A DNA stretch of 64,000 nucleotides from Hemicordylus capensis (taxonomy: Eukaryota > Chordata > Lepidosauria > Squamata > Cordylidae): assembly GCF_027244095.1 (NCBI RefSeq), contig NC_069662.1, forward strand, positions 12,116,501 to 12,180,500. Reading direction: 5' to 3'. Made by a program: the position numbers and the translations under genes. Positions 12,131 to 20,992 of this stretch are shown in pieces (the stretch's first letter is position 1; each line of letters opens with the position of its first letter). Below the pieces are notes generated by a model that was not told the origin of the DNA, searched no databases, and saw only the letters and a list, made by a program, of their open reading frames with translations.

Positions 12131-12212
12131 TTGTATGCTTAGGATTAAGCACATTGTATGCTTAGGATTACTGACAGGCAGACAATAATTGCTTGCAATT
12201 TTTTCTGTCGAT

Positions 12213-12230
12213 TATTTTATCTGATTTCAG
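12213..12230 (+). promoter_or_regulatory. Splice acceptor abutting the OR-B start codon
   Basis: A T-rich tract ending tttatctgatttcag lies directly before ATGGAGCTAGCC. It is nearly identical to the acceptors of OR-C and OR-D, and fixes the start at 12231. Confidence 0.75.
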
Positions 12231-13250
12231 ATGGAGCTAGCCAATGGGACCATAGTCCAGGAGTTCATTTTGCTGGGCTTTGGAGAGGGACAGCAGAAGC
12301 GGTTCCTGCTCCTCGTCTTTCTCACTCTCCTCTATGTCCTCACTTTGACCGAGAACATCACTATTATTTCACTGGTGCATTTAGATGACCATTTGGCCCA
12401 GCTGCCCATGTACATCCTGCTGAGCAACTTCTCCTGGCTAGAGATATGTTATGTGACCACCACTGTGCCACGGATGCTCTTCGACCTGGCATACTCCCAT
12501 ACAACTATCTCTTTCCATGCCTGCTTCCTCCAGTTCTACATCTTCTTCTCTCTCAGCGGCACTGAATGTTTCTTCCTCTCATCAATGGCTTTAGATCGAT
12601 ACTTGGCCATCTGCCACCCACTGCGCTATCCACAACTGATGTCCCAAGAGGCCTGCTATGCTCTCGTGGCTGGTTCTTGGGTCCTTGGCTTCCTGTGGCA
12701 CATTATGTCTGTGACTTTGATCTCCAAGTTGTCCTTCTGTGGACCCAATGTCATTGAGCACCTGTTGTGCGATCCTGGACCAATTTTGTCACTAGCTTGC
12801 CCTCCTCTTGGAATTGCTCCCATTGTCTGTCAGATTTCTATGAATACTGTAGTACTTGGCAATTTCTGTTTTGTTGTGCTATCCTATGGTATTGTGATTT
12901 GCACCCTGATTAAAAAATCTAGCCAAGGTGGTCGTAGGAAAGCCTTTTCCACCATATCTTTCCACCTAGTGGTGGTCACACTTTTCTACGGCTCCATGGC
13001 TGGGGTTTATTTAACTCCAGATGGAGAAAGTCTGTCCGATATTACTAAGGCAGCAACGCTCTTCTACACTGCTGTTACTCCCTTTCTGAACCCTTTGATC
13101 TACTGTCTGAGGAATGATCAGGTGAAGAAGGCAATGGGCAGGTCGTGGAAAAGAAAAATAGGAAGGCAAAAGAGAAAGGAGACTGTAAATAAATCAGAGG
13201 ACAGAAGTAAGAAAAATAAAACAAACACCCAACTGTGCTGTCAGAGTTAG
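12231..13250 (+). CDS. OR-B: olfactory receptor, family 11-like, intact, long basic tail
   Basis: Odorant-binding class A GPCR of 339 residues. Landmarks: sequon NGT at 5-7; TM1 with TEN (40-42) in place of the usual GN; LPMYILLSNFS at 58-68; C98; MALDRYLAIC at 119-128; EHLLCDP in loop 2; LSYG about 217-220; KAFSTISFHL about 237-246; and PFLNPLIYCLRN about 284-295. It has no stops or frameshifts. The tail after the TM7 helix-8 region is about 25 residues longer than in OR-A, very rich in Lys and Arg, and ends with two cysteines before QS. The first part of this tail is homologous to the displaced tail of OR-D. The start is fixed by the adjacent splice acceptor. The intron carries a LINE and SINE insertions. 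A candidate poly(A) region lies near 13789. Confidence 0.95.
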   Translation: MELANGTIVQEFILLGFGEGQQKRFLLLVFLTLLYVLTLTENITIISLVHLDDHLAQLPMYILLSNFSWLEICYVTTTVPRMLFDLAYSHTTISFHACFLQFYIFFSLSGTECFFLSSMALDRYLAICHPLRYPQLMSQEACYALVAGSWVLGFLWHIMSVTLISKLSFCGPNVIEHLLCDPGPILSLACPPLGIAPIVCQISMNTVVLGNFCFVVLSYGIVICTLIKKSSQGGRRKAFSTISFHLVVVTLFYGSMAGVYLTPDGESLSDITKAATLFYTAVTPFLNPLIYCLRNDQVKKAMGRSWKRKIGRQKRKETVNKSEDRSKKNKTNTQLCCQS

Positions 13251-13788
13251 AATGATGTCTTTGCTGTTGGACACCAGGGATGCTTCCTGGTATGGCAAAA
13301 AAACCTAAAGAGTTAAAATCAGGGACGAGTTTCTTGGCTGCTGGGTCCCACCATATTTTCAACATTTTCTGCTTGCTCTGAATAACAAAATTCAAGGCAC
13401 AAGGGTTGTCTGGGTAAATCCTTTTGGAGTATATACAGTATTAGGCTTGTTCATATGACCACTGGCAGGGTAGGAGAAGCTCTCAGCCTGGGTAGGATAT
13501 TCGAGATGGATCCCAATTTTCAGCCATGTCATTGAATTAAGATAGGGGGCAGGAATAATGATCATGTGTGAGGCAGCAACTTTCCCTCCTGCCTTAATTA
13601 AAAGTGGAGAACAGAATTTGGGTATGGCATACTCATCCTATTCAGCTGCCACCTTGCACATGATTATTCTTCCTGCCTCCTACTTTAAAAATGTTTGCAA
13701 GCACATGGCTGAACATTGGCTCTCCTACCTAGGCTGGGCACGTCTCCTACCCTGCCAGCAGTCAGGTGAACAAGCCAATTATGTAACA
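13251..13788. other. Probable 3' UTR and flank of OR-B
   Basis: The segment near 13385-13430 (acaaaattcaaggcacaagg and following) matches the OR-C 3' flank near 20885-20930, so it is part of the duplicated unit. I see no other gene. Reading through to the AATAAA cluster at 13789 would make a 3' UTR of about 540 nt, which is inference. Confidence 0.5.
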
Positions 13789-13905
13789 AATAAAATAAAT
13801 TGGATTATCTGTTGTTATAAATAGCAACCTCAATTGTGAGATTTTCTGTATTCCATGAAATGCCATTAAAACAATTATCTGTGTGCTCCAAATGTCATTG
13901 GTTTA
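13789..13905 (+). promoter_or_regulatory. Candidate poly(A) region of OR-B, conserved with OR-C
   Basis: Overlapping AATAAA hexamers (13789-13799) are followed by a T/G-rich segment and then a block (gagattttctgtattccatg) conserved after OR-C (20935-20992). The order hexamer then GU-rich element is that of a cleavage/polyadenylation site. The similarity continues through tccaaatgtcattgg, matched at 24131-24145. Confidence 0.45.
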
Positions 13906-14039
13906 ATCGATTATTGCAGGGCTTTTTTTTTTTTTTAGCTTTCAACCAGACACAAAATGTGAGTCCAGAAAAAGAGTGCATTTCTAATAGAACATTTGTG
14001 GAGGTCAAAAATTCAAGTCATGTTAGTGTTGCATTATGA

Positions 14040-15590
14040 TAGGTGATGGCCGGATTCAGACGCAACACCAAACTGGAGTTAAATGGAGCAGAGGTTGTAA
14101 CTCCAGTATGACCAAATCCATAAAACCACAGTTTTGCAGCAAAAATGACCTCTGGTTTGCCTCGCCAAATTCCAATTTGAATCTTTGGTTTTCACAAAGG
14201 TTCGCCACCAAGACCTCCAGTTTGGCCACCAAAGCATTACGTCCAATACCAGATGCCACCATAACCACAGTTTTGTGCCAATTATCAAACTACAGTCATA
14301 GAGGAGGCAGCACAGACGCACCCAGGATTGCACCTGCTCCATGCCTGCAACACTTCTCTATGGTCGCCTCTCCGAGCACTAGCCCTGACCCTCCTGTCAC
14401 TTATCCAGCTATGGAGCTGGCCAGTAACAGGGACACCACCACATCCCATCCCAGGCTTGTCAGCCTGTCAAGTGGCACAGTCACACATATGCATTCCATC
14501 TTCCCACTCTCTCCCATGCCCCCCTCCCACCCAACAAGCAGGGGGGGGGGAAGAGTACAGGTTGACAGGACAGCACTAAGTGCTTTGCTCCTCAAGAAGG
14601 AAGCTGCAATGATGCATGTTCACAAGCACAAGCACTCCAGGTGGTGACACAAGCAGGGCAGCACATCACAGCACCAGGAGGGGAAGATTTGGCCATGGGG
14701 ACACTCCCACACAATTCATGAGAAGAACCATCGGAGGGGAGGGGAGAGAAATGCCAAGCAAAATCTCTAACAATGCACAACAATAAAACATCCCCTTCTC
14801 CCATTGACTGTTCTCTCACAAGAGTGGCATGCCATTGGGGCTCTGTATCGAGCCAGATTGCTCTATGGGGGGGAAGCCGTAGGGACAGGTACCTACCGGC
14901 AACTGTTCTCCCTGTCTTAGTGACGCTTCCAACTAGCTCTCAAAGTGTGCCCCCATCAGCTCGTCCACCCATGTGGACATGCACACCCTTTCTTGTGCCC
15001 CAAAATGGTGATCCTGCTCTCCTGAGGTCACTGGAAATCAAGGACCCCCTCTCCCACAATTCCCCATGCTGGCAGATCTGCATATGATGCAACACCAGAC
15101 TGGTCCCAGGAATTTTAAATGGGTTTAAAGTTCTGTGCATGCACCTGGTGTTTCCCCACACACACAGCCACGCACACGGCCAGGCTCGGACACATGGAGC
15201 ATCAACATTTCATGTGGATGCATGCAAGACTCCAGAGGGAGGTGGGGGTTAAAGTGATTCGATTTGATCTTTTGCCATGGAGAGTTGGGGCCCCACGTGT
15301 GAGGCCACCTCTGGTGTGTTAGTTCAACTTATGAGCATGCAGTCCGACGGGAGACCTAGGGGTTTCAGCTTCATGGTCATCCCCAGTAGACTGACCTTCT
15401 CATGAGAGGAGGAGCCCACCAGCAGCAACCTTTGGTCTGCATGGACTGCTTTGCCTGGGTAATCCCTTGTAACAGCATCCCAGGTCACGGCGGGAAAGAC
15501 CACCACCACCCCCAGCTTCCTTTGCCCTCCCTCATATACATATCCCCTCCTAGGAAGTCCTCAAATTCTCTTACCTTTTCTCAGTGACAA
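14040..15590. other. Moderately GC-rich unclassified repeat-like DNA
   Basis: The words gacgcaacaccaaactgg (14058) and gatgcaacaccagactgg (15088) bracket about 1 kb, as if terminal parts of an unnamed element, but I cannot define boundaries or a target duplication. The open frames have no recognised domains and low-complexity composition. Confidence 0.3.
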
Positions 15591-16392
15591 GGAAATAATG
15601 ACCCCTAGACCCCTACCCCACCCAAAATTGTGCTTTTGCGAGACTGTTTGAATACAGGGATCTTGGGGTGGGCGGGTGCCATTGCTGTCAGAAGAATAAA
15701 GGGATTGAAATGCCCTTTCCATGCTGAGGGCAGGCAGAGCACTCCGAAAATGCACGAACGCGCTCGGCACACCCCCTTCCAGGTCGTGGCCAATTGCAGC
15801 TGCTCTGCTGATGTGCTGATGCTTTGCCCACAGTCTGGCCTTGGAGGTTGCTGGGATCGGCCTCAGAGGCACAGCAGCAGGGAGGGGCTCCCCTCTCTTG
15901 GTACTGGAGGTTGGCGGGCCGCAGTGTGACCAATGTCTGCAGTGTGATTTGCAGTTTAAAATTGAAACTGCAGGTTCGCCTGCCTCAGGTTTCATGTCAC
16001 GTCTGAACCTGGCCGATATAAAAGGTGACTGATGCTGAGAAACATCGTGAGTAGTCCAGACTCCTCTAGAACCCACAGTCTGATCAAGCATACCCATTCC
16101 CCCTCCCATTGCGAAAGATACTTCCCACAAAACAAACTTCATTGCTGCTCCCCACAGACTCAAAGTTTTCACCCATGAATATAACACTCTTCTGCAATAA
16201 TGCTGTCAGTTCCCAGTTCTGAGGACTTTCTCCCACTCTGTGGAGACTTCTAAATGTGACAAAATATGACTCTGGGAAACAAAGTGCACAGACAAGGAAA
16301 GTGAGTGGTTTTATGTTATAGTGGTGCATGCTTTTCACAGGAATCACACTCACATACCATTGTGCCATTCTGAAATTTCCTTTTTAAAAGCC
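15591..16392. other. Intergenic stretch, nothing recognised
   Basis: The overlapping open frames on both strands here have no family motif that I recognise and look like chance frames in GC-richer DNA. Confidence 0.35.
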
Positions 16393-16456
16393 CTGGATTG
16401 TGTGCGATTATATATGGCAACCTTGATTGTGAGATTTTGTGTATGCCTTGAAATGC
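16393..16456 (+). repeat. Orphan copy of the OR 3'-flank block
   Basis: ctggattgtgtgcga followed by gcaaccttgattgtgagatt matches the blocks after OR-B (13800-13870) and OR-C (20941-20992), but no OR coding remnant lies just upstream. It may be the trace of a lost paralogue or simply a repeat. Confidence 0.45.
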
Positions 16457-16477
16457 AATACAAATAATTAAACAATA

Positions 16478-18275
16478 ATTAAAGTGTCCTCCATGGATTT
16501 GTTTAAGCCCCCTTTAAAGCCATCCAAACTAGTGGCCATCACCACATCCTGTGGAAGAGAATTCATAGATTAATTATGTGCTGTGTGAAAAGGTACTTCC
16601 TTTTGTTAGTCCTAAATTTCCTGGCCTTCAGTTTCATGGGATGACCCCTGGTTCTAGTGCTGTGAGAGAGGGAGAAAATTTTCTCTCTGTCCACTCTCTC
16701 TACATCATGCATAATTTTATACACCTCTGTCATGTCTCCCCGTAGTCTCCTCACCAGATGCTGTTGCCTTGCCTCATGAGAAAGGTACTCCAAGCCCGTA
16801 TTCATCTTGGTTGCCCTCTTCTGCACTTTTTCCAGTTCTACAATCTCCTTCTTAAGATACGATGACCACAACTGTACGCAGTACTCCAAATGTGGCTGAA
16901 CCATAGATTTGTTTAAGGGCATTATTAAATACTAGTATTTTTAAGCCCGTTGAAATAACGGGCACTAGTAGTTTTTTGGGGCCAGTTATCTTCGCCTCCT
17001 CTGGTCGCACTGCGTCCTCCTATTCCCGGCTGGGGCTAGCGCCTGTGGTCGAGAGTGGGGGTCCTTTTATGAGAGTACTGACCTACTCTCCCTCTCTTTC
17101 TCTCTCCTGGCCCACACTCTTGTACCTCCTTCCCTTCTTCTCACCCCACTCTCCAGGCTTCCCCCCCCCTTTGCACTCCCATCTGTCTTTTCCTCTCCTC
17201 CCTGGCCCACTGTCTCTTGCCCTTGCCCCTCCCTTCTGGCCCTCTCTCTTTTGCCATTCCACTTCCTTTAATAAGGTTTTTTTTACTTATCAGGCTAGTC
17301 TTCGTGCATAATTTTTGATTAAACACTGTTGTTTATTTTTCCAACTTTGTTTTGAACTTAATTTTCTCTTTTAACACGGTGTGCTTGGGCGGCTGGGCCG
17401 GACCCACCATCGCCGCCTCTGGGCTTTTCGTGGCCGGGCCAGACCCGCTGTCGCCGTTGCTTCTCTCCTGGAGGTCGGGCCGGACCCGCCGCCGTCGCCA
17501 TTGCCTCCCTGCGGCCGGGCCGGGTGCGCTGTTGCTGCCTCTGGCCTCCTGGTCGGGCAGAGAGTGCTGGCCCCACCACCAACAGTGCCGCCCGCCCCCG
17601 GCGTTTTTCCCTTCCCGGCGTCCGCCTTTCCCGGCGTCCGTCTTTCCCTTCCCGGCGTCCTTGCCCGGCGTCCTTTCCCACATCCGGCACCCGTCTTTCC
17701 CTTCCCCAGCGTCCTTTCCCTTCTGGCCTCCCAGAGTGCCGCACAGAGTGCCGCCCCCGCCGCCCAGAGTGCTACCCGTCCCCGCCGTCTTTCCCTTCCC
17801 GGCGTCCTTTCTCCGGCCAGGCGGGCAGAGACGGTGGCAAGAGAACCGGCCAGCATGGCTGCCTGGTGTCAGCGGTCGTGTCTCCCTCGGACTGTTCTGG
17901 GCATGCGCTTTGTGCATGCCCAGAACAGCCAAGGGAGACACGGACGCAGACACCAGCCTTCTAAGACACAGACACACACCAAGGGATCTTATTATAGAGG
18001 ATTAGCATTTTTATTTTCAGTCCCCTTCCTAATGATCCCTGGCATAGAATTTGCCTTTTTCACAGCTGTCACTTTCAACGAGCTGTCCACCATGACCCCA
18101 AGATCTCTCTGCTGGTCAGTCATGGACAGCTCAGACCTCATCAGTGTATATGTGAAGTTGGGGTTTTTTGCCCCAGTATGCATCACTTTAAACTTGCTTA
18201 CATTGAACTACAACTGCCATTTTGTCATCCACTCACCCACATTGGAGAAATCCAACCATTGCAACACAGTGGTGT
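16478..18275 (-). mobile_element. CR1 LINE ORF2 3' part, split by a Helitron
   Basis: On the minus strand, residues such as MRSELSMTDQQRDLGVMVD (near 18100) and QPHLEYCVQLWSSYLKKEI and YKIMHDVERVDREKIFSLSH (16680-16900) are typical of the region after the CR1 reverse transcriptase. The two halves are separated by the element at 16932-18001. The copy is 5'-truncated and has decayed frames. Confidence 0.85.
16932..18001 (-). mobile_element. Helitron, non-autonomous, 1.07 kb (copy 1)
   Basis: On the minus strand it begins TCCTCTATAATAAGATCC and ends with a perfect 7-bp-stem hairpin (GCCCGTT-atttc-AACGGGC) nine bases before CTAG. It sits exactly between host A and T with no target duplication. 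Removing it restores a CR1 sequence matching the copy near 56500. The body is very GC- and CpG-rich, and the long open frames within it on both strands look like artefacts of composition. No Rep/helicase is present. Confidence 0.85.
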
Positions 18276-18460
18276 TGCAAGAATTGTTCATATAGGGTCA
18301 TATGCAATGCATTGAGGACTAGGGAAAAACAATATATGGATTTGAAAATCACATCCATTTGAAAACATATGCAATTGAAAGTCACATTCATTTGAAAGCA
18401 ATGTATGGATTTAAAATGAAAAACAAGGAAGCCCAGTCCACCGGGAGCATCTGTCTCTCT

Positions 18461-18798
18461 AGGCTCATTCTCATGATCCTAATCAGGGTCCAGATGGATT
18501 GGAGAGCTGTGCTCACTCCTGATCGATGGTTGTGTGTTTGCAAAGATCAAGGTAGAAGGAGCGGAGAGTGGTTGTGTGGGACCTGGGCAGAACGGGCGCA
18601 GACCGCCCACATTCTATCCACAGCATTTTATTGAGGGTGGATGAAACACCGCCCTACCCAGCTCTCAGCTCCCTCATGATCACTCTCCCCTCCTCCTACC
18701 TTGATCTTTGCAGACACATGACCGCTGATTAGGAGCGTGCCCGCCTCTCCTACCCTGTGCCTGGGTGCTACCCTGATCCGGATCATGAGAATGAGCCT
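18461..18798. mobile_element. Foldback DNA element with AGGCTCATTCTCATGATC ends
   Basis: The inverted termini aggctcattctcatgatcct and its partner (reverse complement aggctcattctcatgatccg) bound 338 bp. The inner arms also pair partly (caaagatcaaggtag with ctaccttgatctttg). No clear target duplication is seen and it is non-coding. Confidence 0.65.
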
Positions 18799-18847
18799 TG
18801 TGTGTATCTATAAGCTAACTGAAGTCAAGCATTTCTAAGGAAAATAC

Positions 18848-19005
18848 GGTATCCCATGACATATTTCAGTTATACTCCTCATCTGGTATAACATAAAACT
18901 ACAATATATGATTTCAGCTGAAGTATTTTACACAAAGGTGGGTTTATTTCACAAAACATTTGTGTAAGCATTGATTCTGTAACTATAAATTTCATACATA
19001 CGATT
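18848..19005 (+). other. Paralogous intron segment upstream of OR-C
   Basis: It matches 11606-11740 upstream of OR-B (tcccatgacatatttcag, ctcctcatctgg, gaagtattttacacaaa). It is interrupted from the coding exon by the hAT-like insertion at 19006. Confidence 0.65.
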
Positions 19006-19489
19006 TAGGGGTGTCCACAAATCACAGTTCGAAGCGTGATTCACAACACATCCCCGGCTCCTTTAAAACGGAGGAGGAGACCGTGGGCATCCCTGTTCCT
19101 CTGCCACTTGCTGTCACCTCCTGTATTGGCAGTGCTCCCCCAGCTACCATCACACGCCAGCAGTGCTCTCTCCAGCTGCCCTTGTGTGACATCAGCATGC
19201 ACATGGCCTCTGCGCATGTGCGGAGGTCATTTGCATGGTCAGCAACCATGCAGACCATGCAAATGACCATCATGCATGTGCAGAGACCATGTGTGTGCTG
19301 CTGTCATGCAAGGGCAGCTGGGAAGAGTGCCGCTGGCATGCGCCATGCAATGATAGCTGGGGGAGCGCCATGATACAGGAAGTGGTGGCGAGTGGCGGAG
19401 GAACAGGTCTGCACCTGCTCTCCTCCATTTTAAAGGTGCCGGGGATGTGTTGTGAATCACACTTGGATCGCGATTCGTGCACATCCCTA
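19006..19489. mobile_element. Foldback hAT-like element in the OR-C intron
   Basis: The ends taggggtgtccacaaatc and the right end ending tgcacatcccta are inverted repeats extending through gattcacaacacatccccgg into cctttaaaa. The flanking 8-mers are atacgatt (18998-19005) and atatgatt (19490-19497). It is 484 bp and non-coding. Confidence 0.85.
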
Positions 19490-19534
19490 ATATGATTATT
19501 TATGACAGGCAGACAATAATTTCTTTCTGATGAT

Positions 19535-19552
19535 TCTTTTATCTGATTCTAG
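19535..19552 (+). promoter_or_regulatory. Splice acceptor abutting the OR-C start codon
   Basis: ttttatctgattctag lies directly before ATGGAGCTGGCC, the same arrangement as in OR-A, OR-B and OR-D. Confidence 0.7.
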
Positions 19553-20440
19553 ATGGAGCTGGCCAATGGGACTGAAGTCCAGGAGTTCATTTTGCTGGGC
19601 TTTGGAGGTGGGCAGCAGAAGTGTCTTCTGCTCCTCATCTTTCTCACTATCCTCTACGTCCTCACTTTGGCTGAGAACATCACCACGATCGCACTCGTGC
19701 ATCTAGGTGTCCATTTGGTCCAGCTGCCCATGTACACCCTGCTGAGCAACTTTTCCTGGATAGAGATGTGCTACGTAAGTGCAACTGTACCCCAGATGCT
19801 GTTTGACCTGACTTTCACTCAGAGGACCATTTCCTTCCATGCCTGCTTCCTCCAGTTCTACATCTTCTTCTCTCTTGGCAGCACCGAATGCCTCTTTCTC
19901 TCAGCCCTGGCCTTCGATTGGTACTTGGCCATCTGCCACCCACTGCGCTATCCGCAACTGATGACCCAAGAGTCCTGCTCTGCCCTAGTGATCTTGATCT
20001 CCAAGTTGTCTTTCTGTGGGGGAAACATAATTGACGATTTGGTATGTGATCCAGGGCCAATTTTCTTGCTAGCCTGCCCTCCACTAGGGAACACTCCTGC
20101 TATCACCCAGTTTATGATGAATGCAATTATTTTAGTCAATCTCATCATTGTTGTACTATTCTACGGGGTTGTGATTTTCACCCTAATGAAAACCTCTTGC
20201 CAAGGCAGTCGAATGAAATCCTTCTCCACCATCTCTTTCCACCTGGCAGTGGTCACCCTTTTCTATGGCTCAGTGGCAGGGGTTTACTTAAGCCCAGGTA
20301 TAAGGCAACAATGCTCTTCTACACTGCTATTACACCCTTTCTGAACCCTTTGATCTACTGCCTGAGGAATGATCAGGTAAGGGAGGCACTGGGCAGGTTG
20401 TGGAAAAGAAAAGTGAGGGGGCAAAAGAGAAGAGACACTG
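19553..20440 (+). pseudogene. OR-C: olfactory receptor pseudogene, family 11-like
   Basis: It is closely similar to OR-B in the first 140 residues (sequon NGT at 5-7, AEN in TM1, LPMYTLLSNFS, C98). Three faults are visible. The DRY arginine is tryptophan (FDWYLAIC, about 19919). About 16 residues of TM4 are missing near 19990, where SALV joins ILISKLSFCG directly, an in-frame loss of about 48 bp. Near 20296 a loss of about 23 bp between TM6 and TM7 shifts the frame, so the first frame ends at 20344. The expected TM7 (TPFLNPLIYCLRNDQVREAL) continues in another frame until about 20440, after which the frame runs into repeat DNA. The missing TM4 half alone should abolish folding. The splice acceptor and start remain. 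Confidence 0.9.
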
Positions 20441-20554
20441 TGGATGCTTCTCACCACACAGTCAACAAGTTTTTACATGTCTTTACAGTTGGACACAGGA
20501 GGCACTTCCCCCCCCCCCTCAGTGTTTTCAGCATGGTTAGGATGCCAAAAACCC

Positions 20555-20812
20555 TGCTAACTTGGCAAAGAGGCACCTTTTAACGTGGTGGTTCTCTTTA
20601 TTTAGCAGGGGGAGAGTAACTGACCCTATCTACTCCAGCAAACTACCTCCAGTGACTGTTGCTGGTGTCTATCTTGTGTTTCTTTTTAGACTGTGAGCCC
20701 TTTGGGAACAGGGATCCATCTTATTTATTTATTATTTCTCTGTGTAAACCACCCTGAGCCATTTTTGGAAGGGCGGCATAGAAATGTAATAAATAAATAA
20801 GCAGAGGTAGAA
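20555..20812 (+). repeat. SINE/LINE-tail family Y, sense copy
   Basis: It begins near ctaacttggcaaagaggcac, contains actgtgagccctttgggaac, and ends gcggcatagaaatgtaataaataaataa. The same family is found in reverse at 27650, 46640, 47262 and 49975. The A-rich AATAAA-like end suggests a retroposed 3' end. I do not know the family name. Confidence 0.65.
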
Positions 20813-20934
20813 ATCAGGGAGGTGCTTTTTGTTTGCTTGGCAACCACATTTCACTATGAGGACATTATTCTCTTACCTTAACTAACAGAATACAAGGCCC
20901 AAAGGTTACTGGGGTAGGTTCTTTAATTAATACA

Positions 20935-20992
20935 ATAAAATGGATTGTGTGTTTAGCAACTTGAGTTGTGTGATTTTGTTATTCCATGAAAT
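20935..20992 (+). promoter_or_regulatory. Candidate poly(A) region of OR-C
   Basis: AATAAA (20935-20940) is followed by the GU-rich tggattgtgtgtttagc and a block shared with OR-B. The flank is interrupted at 20993 by an L2 and resumes at 24110. Confidence 0.4.

Noticed and set aside
17352-18005. Long open frames on both strands in the GC-rich block (up to 304 codons)
   Set aside because: They overlap in several frames, are Pro/Ala/Arg-rich and fall inside a Helitron, so composition explains them.
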